Counted from the stretch's first letter, positions 8,639 through 20,458 are shown. The stretch: 64,000 nucleotides of DNA from Lacunisphaera sp044224295 (GCA_044224295.1 JBGAKQ010000009.1:88690-152689); one strand, 5' to 3'. Program-made: numbers and translations. The notes: generated by a model from the letters alone, not told the origin.

Positions 8639-9105
8639 TGGTCCGCCTCGTCCTTGGGCTCTTCCTTCTGCTGTTTCAGCACGCGCTCGAGGATTTCGGA
8701 CATGTCCTCGACGAGGTCAAAGACCTTGCGGGCGACGAAAATCGGGCGCTTCTGCTGCAGGGCGAGGACAATCGAGTCGCTCGGCCGGGCATCGAGCTCG
8801 AGGATCTTGCGGCCGAGTTCGTTCTGCATGTGCAGGATGATCCGCGCAAAATAAGTGCCGTCGTTGACGTCGTTGATGATGATGCGCTCGAGGCCGATCT
8901 CGAAACCGATCAGCAGGTGCCCGATCAGGTCGTGGGTGAGCGGCCGCTCCTTCTTCACGCCATTGATCGTCATCGAAATCGCGCTGCCCACGCTGGGATC
9001 CACGTAGATGACGAAGGTCTTTTCGTCATTGCCGAGGAACACGGCGCAGCCGTTGGCCGTGGGCATCAGGCCTTTGATGGAAACCTCGACTACGTCAGCG
9101 GGCAT
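8635..9105 (-). CDS. bifunctional nuclease (BFN, DUF151) family protein
   Basis: 156 residues. A single DUF151 domain (about 1-135) with the family core KTFVIYVDPSVG, RPLTHDLIGHLLIGF, ERIIINDVNDGTYFARI and ELDARPSDSIVLAL, followed by a charged tail (QQKEEPKDEADQ). Plant and some bacterial members are reported to have RNase and DNase activity. The bacterial role is otherwise poorly defined. It is cytoplasmic and co-transcribed with the tRNA-dihydrouridine synthase through a four-base overlap, which hints at an RNA-related job, though this is inference. Confidence 0.9.
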   Translation of the reverse strand: MPADVVEVSIKGLMPTANGCAVFLGNDEKTFVIYVDPSVGSAISMTINGVKKERPLTHDLIGHLLIGFEIGLERIIINDVNDGTYFARIILHMQNELGRKILELDARPSDSIVLALQQKRPIFVARKVFDLVEDMSEILERVLKQQKEEPKDEADQ

Positions 9106-9147
9106 GAGGGGGAAGGTGCGTGGATCGCCGGGAAATTCAAGCGTGGG

Positions 9148-10023
9148 TCAGAAGCCATGGATTGCGATGTCCCAGGCGCGGGCCTGTTTGAGCACCGCGG
9201 GCTTGTCCAGCATGATGACCTTGCCCGCTTCGAGGGCTGCGGCCTTGAGGTCCGCCGCATGCATGGTTTCGAGCGTTCGCAGCCCGAACACGGGCACGTC
9301 AAAACGGAAGTCCTGCCGCGTCTTCACGGTCTTCACGAAGAGGCTTTCGTCGGTCTTGAAGGTGCCCGCGCGGCGCAGCATTTCGTCGGTGCCTTCAAAC
9401 GCTTCCACCGCCAACACGGTGCCCTTGCGCACCACGCAGCCCTGCCCGACATCGAGCCGGGCCATTTCGCGCGCGATGTGGATGCCGTGCTGCAGGTATT
9501 CGTCGTCGGTCCCGAGTTTTCCCACCATGGCGCCGGCCGAGGCCAGTTGGTCGTCGATAAACGAGCGGGCGTCCAGCAGGGTCACGCCCAGCGCCTGGAT
9601 CTCGTCCGCGATCGCCCCGAAGATCGTCTCGGCATTGCGACGCTTAAGCTTGAAGAGGATTGCGGCCGCCTTGAGGTCCGGCGTGAGGCCATGGAAGAGT
9701 TTCTTGGGCTTAACCTGGCCGGCCATGAGCGCGTAACCCGCACCAAAGGCCTTCAGGGTGTCGAGCATCTTGCCGACCTGGCCCACGTTCAAGGTGACCC
9801 GGTCCTTTTCCGAAAACGTCGCAATCAGCTCGGGCTCCGTCTCGTCGTCCATGGCGATCAACCGCAGGGGCACCCCGGCCGCGCGGATCGCGGCGGCGGT
9901 GATGACCGGATAGCGGCCGCGGCCGGCAATCAGGGCGACCGGACGCCGGGCGTCGAAATCCTTGGGAAGAAAGGCGGAAGGCACGGGGACTAGGACGCCC
10001 CGTTGGGGCGCAACTTTCAACAT
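9148..10023 (-). CDS. lpxI: UDP-2,3-diacylglucosamine pyrophosphatase LpxI (DUF1009)
   Basis: 291 residues. The protein matches the LpxI family in length and landmarks: PVALIAGRGRYPV near residue 30, LNVGQVGKMLDTLK, ALMAGQVKPKKLF, DDQLASAGAMVG in the middle and KVIMLDKPAVLKQA near the end. LpxI hydrolyses UDP-2,3-diacylglucosamine to lipid X, the fourth step of lipid A synthesis, in bacteria that lack LpxH. Its presence supports an LPS-bearing outer membrane. The first 25 residues are variable, so the exact start is less certain. Confidence 0.9.
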   Translation of the reverse strand: MLKVAPQRGVLVPVPSAFLPKDFDARRPVALIAGRGRYPVITAAAIRAAGVPLRLIAMDDETEPELIATFSEKDRVTLNVGQVGKMLDTLKAFGAGYALMAGQVKPKKLFHGLTPDLKAAAILFKLKRRNAETIFGAIADEIQALGVTLLDARSFIDDQLASAGAMVGKLGTDDEYLQHGIHIAREMARLDVGQGCVVRKGTVLAVEAFEGTDEMLRRAGTFKTDESLFVKTVKTRQDFRFDVPVFGLRTLETMHAADLKAAALEAGKVIMLDKPAVLKQARAWDIAIHGF

Positions 10024-10099
10024 TCAACTTTCAACGTCCGCCGCCCAAGGGATGCCGACATCGGCCGACCCAGGGCTCCGGGCCCAAAGCGAGGCGCCC

Positions 10100-12283
10100 T
10101 TACGACTGCGAGCCGTAATATTTCTTGTAGCTCCGGTAGTAGCGGTAGTTCGAGTAGTACTCGATCCGCCGCGCGGAGAGGCCGTTGAGCACGATGCCGA
10201 GCAGCTCGTTTTTGCTCTCCTTGAGCTGCTTGATGTAGAGACGAATGTGTTTCCGGTAGGCGCGGTTGAAGCGGCAGACGTAGATCACTTCGTCGGTGCG
10301 CTCGGCGATGAGCAGCGAGTCGGTAACGGCACCCATGGGCGGGGAGTCCACCACGATGAGGTCGAAGTGCTGCTTCATCGCCTCGATGAACTGGCCGAAG
10401 ACCGCGGTCTCCAGGAGTTCCGTCGGGCTCTTGGAACGGCCGCCGGAACGCAGCAGGTAGAGGTTCTCGTCAACCTTGGTAAGACCGAGCGAAGTGTCGG
10501 TGAAGGGATCGGCCGGGATCTTGGCGCCGGCCTCGAACCACGCGATCAGGCCGGCCTCGTTGGTCAGCTTGAAATGGCGGTGGAGCATCGGGCGGCGCAT
10601 GTCGCAGTCCATCAGCAGCACCTTCTTGCCGTGGCGCGCAAAGGAACCGGCGAGATTGCAGCTGATCATCGTCTTGCCCTCGCCGGGGATCGTGCTGGTC
10701 ACGAGGATTGCCTTCGGGAAATCGAGCTTCGACTGGATCTTGACGGCGCTGTACACGCTGAGGAAGGCCTCCGAACCCGGCGAGGTGCGGTTGCTGTTCA
10801 CCAGCGCGTGCTTCTCGGTGTCCGGCACATCGCCGAGTTCCGGGATGATGCCGAGCAGGTGGGCGCCGATGAAACCCTCGACGTCCCAAGCGCTCTTCAC
10901 GCGGTCATCGAGGAAGCTGAGGCCGATCGCAACGGCGGCGAAAACCACGAGACCCAGGCCCACGCTCGTCTTGATGATGTTGCGCAGGTTCGGGGTGTCC
11001 GGCGCGCCCTTGGGCAGGGCCTTGTCGAGGGGCTTGACCGGGATGTTTTCGAGACTCTTCGAAGTCGTGACCTGGTTCAGGCGGTTGAGGATCTCAATGT
11101 AGTTGCTCTTGGCGACATTGGCCTGGTTCTCGAGGCTCTTGAATTCGACGGAGAGGTCGCCGAGGCGCAGGTTGTCCTTCTCGGCCGCCTGGTACTCCTT
11201 GATATATGAGGCCTCGGTGTCCTTGAGCTTCGCGTACTGCGTGCGCAGGTCGGCAATCGATTGCTCGATGTTGCGATTGATCTGCTGGGTGACCACGTCG
11301 ATCGAGTTGGCGAGCTCGATCATCTTCGGGTGACGTTCGAGGTAGCGTTCGCTCAGCACGGCCTGGGTCTTGTTGAGGTCCGCCAGCTGGCCCTTCAACG
11401 CAGGGATGGTGCCGTATTCCGAAATGTAGCGAATCTCGAGGAGGTTGGCGGGGTTGTCCTTCTGCATCCGCTCAATCTGGGCGATGAGGGTTTCTGCGTT
11501 CAGCCGTTCCAGGCGCGCGGTGGTCAGGGTCGCGTTCACCGTGCGGAGGCGCTCCCCGACGATGTTCATGCTGTTGTCCAGCGACACGAGGTTGTGCTTG
11601 CGGCGATAGTCCTGGAGCTTGGCTTCGGCCGCCTCAGATTCCTCCTGCAGCTGCTTGGCGCGGGTGCGGAGGTAGTCGACGGCGAACTCGTTCTTGCCGC
11701 CCACGTTTTCCATCAGGTACCGCATAAACTGCTCGACGTAGCGGTTGGCCAGGAGAGCGGCACCCTCGGGATCCCGATTGTTGACGGTGATGTTGATGAG
11801 AAAACTGTTGCGAATCGACCCAGGGGTCATGCCGCCGAGGAGGCCGCCCACCGAAGGCGGGTTGGCGCCGGGTGCGAGGTCCTTCAGGTAGGGCCGCTGC
11901 AGCAACTTCACCTCGTCGGGCGTCAGCGATTGCGCGACCATCGTGCGCAGGCGGCCGCTGCTGAGGATCTGGAGGTAGGTGTTCAGGTCGACTTCCGAGC
12001 GCACCGTCGTGTCGACGACCTGCTCGTTTTGCACCACGCGCTCCGGGCGCTCGAACTGCATCGTCGCCGTGCTCGAATACATCGGGACTTCCTGCGCCTG
12101 GTAGTAGCCAACCGACAGGGCAACCAGCAGGGCAACGGGAAGGGCGATCCACAGCCGCTCGCGGAGAATCACGTAGTAGTCGCGCAAGGACCGGCGCTCA
12201 ACGACCTGGTGGTCGTTGCCGTGCAGGGAAGGCGCCCCGGGTTTGTGCGGGGGCGTCGTGCCGTGGTGGTCTGGGGCGGACAT
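10100..12283 (-). CDS. Wzc-like polysaccharide co-polymerase and BY-type tyrosine autokinase
   Basis: 727 residues. A Wzz chain-length domain is bracketed by a membrane helix near residue 35-52 and another near 445-465, with a long coiled-coil periplasmic part between. The C-terminal cytoplasmic kinase has Walker A (STIPGEGKTM), Walker A-prime (KVLLMDCDMRRP) and Walker B (LIVVDSPPMG). The last 25 residues hold eight tyrosines (EYYSNYRYYRSYKKYYG), the autophosphorylation cluster typical of BY-kinases. It controls assembly and export of a capsular or exopolysaccharide with the outer-membrane Wza protein encoded 8 bases upstream. No phosphatase gene is adjacent. Confidence 0.93.
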   Translation of the reverse strand: MSAPDHHGTTPPHKPGAPSLHGNDHQVVERRSLRDYYVILRERLWIALPVALLVALSVGYYQAQEVPMYSSTATMQFERPERVVQNEQVVDTTVRSEVDLNTYLQILSSGRLRTMVAQSLTPDEVKLLQRPYLKDLAPGANPPSVGGLLGGMTPGSIRNSFLINITVNNRDPEGAALLANRYVEQFMRYLMENVGGKNEFAVDYLRTRAKQLQEESEAAEAKLQDYRRKHNLVSLDNSMNIVGERLRTVNATLTTARLERLNAETLIAQIERMQKDNPANLLEIRYISEYGTIPALKGQLADLNKTQAVLSERYLERHPKMIELANSIDVVTQQINRNIEQSIADLRTQYAKLKDTEASYIKEYQAAEKDNLRLGDLSVEFKSLENQANVAKSNYIEILNRLNQVTTSKSLENIPVKPLDKALPKGAPDTPNLRNIIKTSVGLGLVVFAAVAIGLSFLDDRVKSAWDVEGFIGAHLLGIIPELGDVPDTEKHALVNSNRTSPGSEAFLSVYSAVKIQSKLDFPKAILVTSTIPGEGKTMISCNLAGSFARHGKKVLLMDCDMRRPMLHRHFKLTNEAGLIAWFEAGAKIPADPFTDTSLGLTKVDENLYLLRSGGRSKSPTELLETAVFGQFIEAMKQHFDLIVVDSPPMGAVTDSLLIAERTDEVIYVCRFNRAYRKHIRLYIKQLKESKNELLGIVLNGLSARRIEYYSNYRYYRSYKKYYGSQS

Positions 12284-12291
12284 GAAACGGA

Positions 12292-12933
12292 TCAGATCAG
12301 GCGTTCCGGCACGTAGACGTTGTCGCCCGGAAGCAGCATGAGCGAGCTATCTTCTTCCTTGGTGCTCTTTTTGCCCTTGATGGCCGCGTCGACGTCGACC
12401 GTGAAAACCTTCTTGGTACCGTCCGGCAGGATACGCGTGACCGTCACCGCCGTGCCCTTGCCGATGTCGGTGATGCCCCCGGCCTTGGTCACGAGTTCGA
12501 CGACCGTGAGGGTGGACTCGATCGGCAGAGTGTAGCGGCCCGCACTGCGGATCGCGCCGGAAATGGAGACTTCGCGGGGAGCATATTCCTCCACGCTGAT
12601 CGTGACCTGCGGATTGCGCAGGAAGCGACCTTCCTTGTAGGCATTTTCGATGGCGGCCTGGGCCTCGACGACCGTCATGCCACCGATCGCGATCTCACCC
12701 AGCAGCGGCATGTTCACGCGGCCCCGCGAGTCGATGCGGGTCAAGGTGGTCAGGTCGTCTTCCTGGTAAACCGCGATGCGCACGCGGTCCGCCAGGCTCA
12801 GCGTGTGCACATAGTTCTTCTTGTTGTCGACCTTGCTACCCGACTGGGCATGGGCGCACAGGGCGGCAAGCAGCATCAGGGCGGCGGCAAGAAGGCGAAG
12901 GGGGCGGACAGAGGTCATGGTGGCGAAGCTCAA
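12292..12933 (-). CDS. Wza-like polysaccharide export protein (short form)
   Basis: 213 residues. A signal peptide (about 1-29, ending AHAQ) is followed by a poly-export domain (LADRVRIAVYQEDDLTTLTRIDSRGRVNMPLLG in outline) and one SLBB domain (VSISGAIRSAGRYTLP ... VVELVTKAGGI). It is shorter than E. coli Wza (about 380 residues), has no lipobox cysteine and lacks the C-terminal helix that forms the outer-membrane pore. The barrel protein encoded just upstream may supply the pore, which is inference. Its start overlaps the barrel gene by four bases. Confidence 0.9.
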   Translation of the reverse strand: MSFATMTSVRPLRLLAAALMLLAALCAHAQSGSKVDNKKNYVHTLSLADRVRIAVYQEDDLTTLTRIDSRGRVNMPLLGEIAIGGMTVVEAQAAIENAYKEGRFLRNPQVTISVEEYAPREVSISGAIRSAGRYTLPIESTLTVVELVTKAGGITDIGKGTAVTVTRILPDGTKKVFTVDVDAAIKGKKSTKEEDSSLMLLPGDNVYVPERLI

Positions 12934-14066
12934 TACCGGCTGGAAATATCGACGGAAAATCCTTGGCGGTCAAAATCGGAGAAGGCGAGAGTCGACCAGT
13001 TGCGGAAGTAGTTGTAGCTGGCGCCCACCTGCAGGTGCTCGTTCATCCGGTAGGCGGCGCCGACGTCGAAGCTGAAGAAGGTGTCGCGACGCTCCGGCGG
13101 CGGCGTGCCGAGGAAGCGATTGCGACCGTAACCGAGCCCGCCATTGAACTCGATCTTGCGGGTGAAGTTGTAACTTGCGCGCAGCGCGGCGGACAGGGAG
13201 TCGACGGATGCGCCCGTGGCGATCGTCGTGAAATCGCGGCCGATGGTGCCGATCAGGTTGAGTTTTCGGGTGATGGGCCACGTGACCGACGCCGAGGCAT
13301 TCAGGTGGGAATAGCTGTCGTTACGCCCGCCCCGGAAGTCGCGGATCTGGTACCCGACGCGGACGGTGCCGTTGAGCTTGGCGAAGAGTCCGCCCGTCGC
13401 GCCAATGTTGAACCAATGGTCGTAACTGTCTTCACCGATTGACGTGTTCGAAACCCGGATGCGATAGCCGGCCATCAGGTCCAGCTTCGAGGTGTAGACG
13501 TAATAGATGTTCACCGCCTCCGAATAGTCCGTGAGATTGGCCAGCGCGGCGTTGTCGACGTAGCGGCGCCGCAGGAAGGAGGTCTCCGACGTGAGGTAGT
13601 ACTTGTCGTTGACCGGGTACTTCAGGTTGAGGCCGACCGGAAAATTCCAGGAATTCGTCCGCAGGTTGACCGCGCTGTCCGAGCGGCTCTCGCGGTAGGC
13701 GCTGATGGTCAGGGCGCCGGTCGTGCGGCCGGTGGACTTGTTGAACTCGATTTGGAAGTTCGGGTTGAACGCGTTCTCGCCCGAATAGGAGTTGAAAGCC
13801 TGGTACGTGAGCTTGCCCACCGCGTCGACCGCAATGATCCCCGCGCGTCGCTTGAGCTCCGCGCCGATGGCGCCGTTCACCGTGTAGTCGCCGCGACCCT
13901 TGTTCTCGGCGAAGACGTTGGAGTCGTAGCCGAAACTGACGCTGCCAAAAACGAACAGCTGGTTGCGCTGGCCATCCAGATTGAGGAGCGCGCGCGCCGG
14001 GGTGAGGGCCAGCGCCGCCGCGAAGGCAATCAGCAGGATGACTCGGGCGGGGCGCAGGGCGGTCAC
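12930..14066 (-). CDS. outer-membrane beta-barrel protein of the exopolysaccharide operon
   Basis: 378 residues with a signal peptide (about 1-26, ending TPARA). The rest alternates polar and hydrophobic residues with many Tyr, Asn, Gly and Arg in strand-length blocks (LFVFGSVSFGYDSNVF, YYLTSETSFLRRRYV, GYQIRDFRGGRNDSYSHL). It ends in an aromatic residue (SSRY), as outer-membrane barrels do. It belongs with the outer-membrane beta-barrel proteins commonly found in exopolysaccharide export loci. Position between the FecR-like gene and wza suggests a secretin-like or pore role for the polymer, by context only. Confidence 0.85.
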   Translation of the reverse strand: MTALRPARVILLIAFAAALALTPARALLNLDGQRNQLFVFGSVSFGYDSNVFAENKGRGDYTVNGAIGAELKRRAGIIAVDAVGKLTYQAFNSYSGENAFNPNFQIEFNKSTGRTTGALTISAYRESRSDSAVNLRTNSWNFPVGLNLKYPVNDKYYLTSETSFLRRRYVDNAALANLTDYSEAVNIYYVYTSKLDLMAGYRIRVSNTSIGEDSYDHWFNIGATGGLFAKLNGTVRVGYQIRDFRGGRNDSYSHLNASASVTWPITRKLNLIGTIGRDFTTIATGASVDSLSAALRASYNFTRKIEFNGGLGYGRNRFLGTPPPERRDTFFSFDVGAAYRMNEHLQVGASYNYFRNWSTLAFSDFDRQGFSVDISSRY

Positions 14067-14081
14067 GTCGGGTTGAAATTC

Positions 14082-15005
14082 TTAGGTGCCGGGCAGCCGG
14101 TCAGGGCTGACGACAATGTTGGTCGGGGGAGCGGCGGGGACCGTGGGCTTCGCCACGATTTCCTGGGTGGCGCCTTCGCCGCCAGCGTCAGGTGAGTCAG
14201 CCGCGGCGGCGGGGGCGGTGTCGCCCGAACCGGTATCCAGGCCCTGCTCGGCCTTCTTTTCGATGGCCTCGAACGTGACGGTTTTCTTGGCGTTGCACGC
14301 CACGCTTACGCGCTCGTCGGAAACCTGGAGGGCCTCCTGGGGAATCTGGCTGATCGTGATGGTCGGGGCTTGGCCGCCGGGGTTGGCGCGCACCACGGCG
14401 CGTTCACCGGGGCGGAGGATTTGGCCGCCGACGTCCTTCGAGCCGCCGCGCACCGTGACATCCCCATCGAGCAGGTCGATGATCGTCTCGTCCGCGTTGG
14501 TTTCGATGGAAACCTTGCCTCCGCGGATGTTCACCATCGCCTGCGGGGTGGAGTAGGTCATCGAGCTGCCGGAGACCAGCTGGCTCGTGCAAACGCCGAC
14601 GGCGCCATGCGAGACGTGCACGCTGCTCTGCGAGATCGAGGGCTCAAACGGGGCGTCGGCGGTGGTCGCGCGGTTCGGGCGGAAAGGCTCCTGCACGAAG
14701 CGGTCAATTTCGACGCGGGTATTTTGGTCGACGAAGAGGCCCGTGCCGTTCGAGTACACAAATGCGTTGTGCGAGTTCGCCGTGGTTTCGATCACGGTGC
14801 CGGGTGCGTCGAACGCCGTCGCCTGGCGAGCGGTGTAGATCTTGTCACCGGTCTGGATCTGGCTCTCGCCCTTGGTTTCCGCCAAATAGATCTTGCTGGT
14901 CGGGCCTTTCTTTTTGCCGAGTTGCCGCTGCGCGAATGCCGTCGGCGCGACGGTCGCAAGCGCGACCACGCCGAGCAGGAGGAGGCGGGCAGTTTGGGAT
15001 TTCAT
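14082..15005 (-). CDS. periplasmic FecR-domain protein, first gene of the exopolysaccharide operon
   Basis: 307 residues with a cleavable signal peptide (about 1-25, ending AFA). A FecR-like beta-strand domain follows (GDKIYTARQATAFDAPGTVIETTANS in outline, TRVEIDRF, VNIRGGKVSIET, IIDLLDGDVTVRGG, LRPGERAVV). A Pro/Ala/Gly-rich C-terminus completes it. Unlike true FecR regulators it has no N-terminal cytoplasmic anti-sigma part and no ECF sigma gene is nearby, so a periplasmic scaffold role is more likely than signalling. It lies 15 bases before the barrel gene and 135 bases from leuS, so the operon promoter should be in 15006-15140. Confidence 0.85.
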   Translation of the reverse strand: MKSQTARLLLLGVVALATVAPTAFAQRQLGKKKGPTSKIYLAETKGESQIQTGDKIYTARQATAFDAPGTVIETTANSHNAFVYSNGTGLFVDQNTRVEIDRFVQEPFRPNRATTADAPFEPSISQSSVHVSHGAVGVCTSQLVSGSSMTYSTPQAMVNIRGGKVSIETNADETIIDLLDGDVTVRGGSKDVGGQILRPGERAVVRANPGGQAPTITISQIPQEALQVSDERVSVACNAKKTVTFEAIEKKAEQGLDTGSGDTAPAAAADSPDAGGEGATQEIVAKPTVPAAPPTNIVVSPDRLPGT

Positions 15006-15140
15006 GGCTTCGTGAATTTTCGTGTAAGCGCTGGTCGCGGATTTTGCGAACTGGATTTACACGGTTTCCCGAATTTGACTAGGGTGTATCACCTATGGCA
15101 AGGGCAAAACAGTCAGTTTAATAGGCTTTTGCATAGCACT

Positions 15141-17705
<2,565 letters not shown>

Positions 17706-17726
17706 CGATTGTTAAAACCCGCCACA

Positions 17727-19082
17727 TTGAGACATTCCCCTCCACCGTCAATCACCGCCCGTCTGGCCGCGATCCTGTTGTTTGCGACCGGCTTGGCCAC
17801 CGCCGCCGAGGCGTCGATGAGCCGGGGTTTCAACCGCCTGCTCGAAGCCGTCGTCCGCATCGACGTGCGCGAAATCGAATTTGCCGACGGCGCCAAGAGG
17901 ATCACCGGGGGCGTGGGCTCGGGCGTCATCATCTCCGCCGACGGTCTCATCCTGACGAACGCCCACGTGGTCAGCCCGCAGGCCGTGGAAATTTCAATCA
18001 CCCTCGCAAACCTGGAGCGCGTGAACGCGAAGCTCGTCGGGTGGGACCATTGGACGGATCTCGCGCTGCTTCGCTTGGACGTGGAATCGGTGAAGCGTCG
18101 CAACCTGACTTTCGCCACCGCGGAGTTTGGCAACTCCGACGACCTCTTTGTCGGCCAGACCGTGTACGCCGTCGGCACGCCGCACGGCCTGACCCGTACG
18201 GTCACGCGCGGCATCATTTCGAACAATGACCGTTACTTCGAGGACAGCCGCGGCGTGAACGGCTACGAGACGGGCGCGTTTAATACCTGGCTTCAGACCG
18301 ACGCCGCGATCAACCCCGGCAACAGCGGCGGCCCGCTCGTCACCGAGGACGGCAAGGTGGTGGGCATCAATTCCCGCGGGTTTGTGGGAGCGGACAACCT
18401 GGGTTTCGCCATCCCCGCCAAGGTCGCACGCGCGGTGGCGGCGACGCTGGTCAAGACTGGCGCGGTTACGCGCAGTTACGCCGGCATTGGCTTTCGTGAG
18501 CTGCAGGATTTGGAGCGCTTCTACTCGTTGAGCGCGAACACCGGGGTGTTGGTGGGGAATGTCGACGTCGGTTCGCCCGCGGCCAAGGCCGGGCTGCGCG
18601 CGGGCGACGTGGTCCTCACCCTCAACGGCCGCAAGATTGACGGCCGCTTCCCGGAGCAATTGCCGCCAATCCAGCAGTCGATCGCCGGCCTGCCGGTGGG
18701 CTCGACGGTCAAACTCGGCGTGAAGCGCGGCGACCAGGTGGTCGAACTCGCGGTCGTGACCGAGAAACTCGAGAGCCGCGTCGGCGAGGAGTGGGCATTC
18801 GAGAAATGGGGCCTCACCGTACGCAAGGTTTCCCGCGCCTACGCCCGTGAGAACCAACTGCCCGACGCGACGGGCGTCGTGGTGCTGGGCGTCCAACCGG
18901 GTTACCCGGCGGCCGAGGCCGGCCTCGCGCGCGGCGACATCGTCACCAAGGTCGGCAGCCAGACCATTGCGGAACTGGCGCAGCTCAAGGCGCTCTACGA
19001 GGCCTACGACGCGAAGCCGACACCCCAACTCGTCGAAGCCCAGCGCAATCGCCGCATTTCCCTTTACGTGATCAAACCATGA
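17727..19082 (+). CDS. HtrA/DegP-family periplasmic serine protease (active)
   Basis: No ATG gives a full protein. The TTG at 17727 gives 451 residues with a good signal peptide (ARLAAILLFATGLATAAEA). The first in-frame ATG (17817) would remove the signal, and another TTG lies at 17709. The trypsin-like domain has a complete triad, numbered from 17727: His80 in LTNAHVV, Asp111 in HWTDLALL and Ser200 in NPGNSGGPLV. Two PDZ domains follow (about 260-350 and 365-445). It would act in the periplasm on misfolded proteins. It overlaps the next gene, a related protein without the triad, by four bases. Confidence 0.92.
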   Translation: MRHSPPPSITARLAAILLFATGLATAAEASMSRGFNRLLEAVVRIDVREIEFADGAKRITGGVGSGVIISADGLILTNAHVVSPQAVEISITLANLERVNAKLVGWDHWTDLALLRLDVESVKRRNLTFATAEFGNSDDLFVGQTVYAVGTPHGLTRTVTRGIISNNDRYFEDSRGVNGYETGAFNTWLQTDAAINPGNSGGPLVTEDGKVVGINSRGFVGADNLGFAIPAKVARAVAATLVKTGAVTRSYAGIGFRELQDLERFYSLSANTGVLVGNVDVGSPAAKAGLRAGDVVLTLNGRKIDGRFPEQLPPIQQSIAGLPVGSTVKLGVKRGDQVVELAVVTEKLESRVGEEWAFEKWGLTVRKVSRAYARENQLPDATGVVVLGVQPGYPAAEAGLARGDIVTKVGSQTIAELAQLKALYEAYDAKPTPQLVEAQRNRRISLYVIKP

Positions 19083-20455
19083 AGTCTTTTCGCCTTTGGT
19101 TCTGCCTTTGCCTGCTCCCGGTCGTGGCCGCTGCCGCGACGCTGGACGAGTTGTTTGCGGAGCGCCTGAAATCGGTCGTCGCCGTGGAGTTCTTTGTGCA
19201 GGCCGAAACCGAACGGCAACCCGTCACCGTGTTTGGCACGGTCATCGACGACGCGGGCACCGTGATTTTGCCCGCCGCCGCCATCATGCCGTCGGTCGCG
19301 GCCTCGCAATTGCGCGAGTTCAAGGTGTACCGCGCGGGCAACACGGAGGCGACACCGGGCGCCTACCTCGGGCAGGACGCCTACACGGGCTGGCACTTCG
19401 TGCGCATTGCGGAAAGCGGTCGGGCGGGACTGGTGCCGATCACCCACTGGAAGGCGATGACCGCTGATCCGAAGATCACTGAGGAATTGTGGGGCATCGG
19501 CCTGCGCAACAAGGATGAGGATTTCCAACCTTACTTCCTCAGTTCGCGGGTTGCGGTGGTGATGCGCCTGCCGCAGCGGACCGCCATTCTGGGCAGCGAT
19601 GTCGCTGCGCCGGGCCTGCCGGTCTTCAACGCCGCGGGCGAGTTCGCCGGCCTGGCCCAGACGTCCTTCGGCCAAAACTTCCTGATCTTTTCGCGCAACC
19701 AGCGCGGCAACCCGATCGTGCTCGTGAATGTCGAGGAAAGCAGCGTCGTCCTCGCGGCGGGTGAGGTCTTGCCCAATCTAAGCCGCATTCCCGAGTCAGT
19801 CACGGGCCGGCCCATCGCGTGGTTTGGCGCCTATGGGCTCCAGCCGATGGATCCGGAGGTCGCCAAGCTCCTGGAGTTGGGCAAGCAGTCGGGTGTCGTG
19901 GTGAGCGACATCATGAAGGGCAGCCCGGCGGAACAGGCGGGCTTGCAGGAGCGTGACATTGTCCTCGCGGTCAATGGCAAGCCGATGCCCGGCCTCAAGC
20001 CGGACCGCGTGGTCGTCAGCTACTTTGGCCAGGAAATCCTCCGGCACCGGCCGGGCGACGTCGTCACGCTCACGGTCCTGCGCGGCAGCCAGCGCGAGGA
20101 AATCAAGGTGAAGCTGGGCGACGAACCGAAGATGGTTCGCGAGTCCGAGCGCCGCTATTTCGAGCGATTGGGTTTCACGGTGCGGGAATTCCTGTACAAC
20201 GATGCCCTGATGCATCGCGCCGCTCCCGGCGCGGCGGGCGTCACGGTTCATTTCGTCAAGGCCGGCAGCGCCGTGGCGACGGCGGGCCTGCGGCCCGAGG
20301 ACTGGGTGCGGGAAATCGACGGCGTGGAGGTCAAGTCCTACGCCCAGGCGTTGGAGAAACTGGCCGCGATCGAGGGAGACCGGAACCGCGCGGAATTCGT
20401 GTTGCTCGTCAGTCGCGGCGGAGAGACACAGGTGCTGCGTGTGAAGCTGAACTGA
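19079..20455 (+). CDS. HtrA-like PDZ protein with a degenerate protease domain
   Basis: 458 residues with a signal peptide (MKSFRLWFCLCLLPVVAAAA). It follows the layout of its upstream neighbour: a trypsin-like region (about 20-250) and two PDZ domains (about 265-360 and 380-455, with GVVVSDIMKGSPAEQAGLQERD and GLRPEDWVREIDG as cores). The expected histidine segment reads TVILPAAAIMPS and the expected GNSGGPL segment reads VAAPGLPVFN, so His and Ser are missing. It is probably a non-catalytic partner or regulator of the protease encoded just before it (ATGA overlap). The idea that the two form a mixed complex is inference. Confidence 0.85.
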   Translation: MKSFRLWFCLCLLPVVAAAATLDELFAERLKSVVAVEFFVQAETERQPVTVFGTVIDDAGTVILPAAAIMPSVAASQLREFKVYRAGNTEATPGAYLGQDAYTGWHFVRIAESGRAGLVPITHWKAMTADPKITEELWGIGLRNKDEDFQPYFLSSRVAVVMRLPQRTAILGSDVAAPGLPVFNAAGEFAGLAQTSFGQNFLIFSRNQRGNPIVLVNVEESSVVLAAGEVLPNLSRIPESVTGRPIAWFGAYGLQPMDPEVAKLLELGKQSGVVVSDIMKGSPAEQAGLQERDIVLAVNGKPMPGLKPDRVVVSYFGQEILRHRPGDVVTLTVLRGSQREEIKVKLGDEPKMVRESERRYFERLGFTVREFLYNDALMHRAAPGAAGVTVHFVKAGSAVATAGLRPEDWVREIDGVEVKSYAQALEKLAAIEGDRNRAEFVLLVSRGGETQVLRVKLN

Positions 20456-20458
20456 CCC

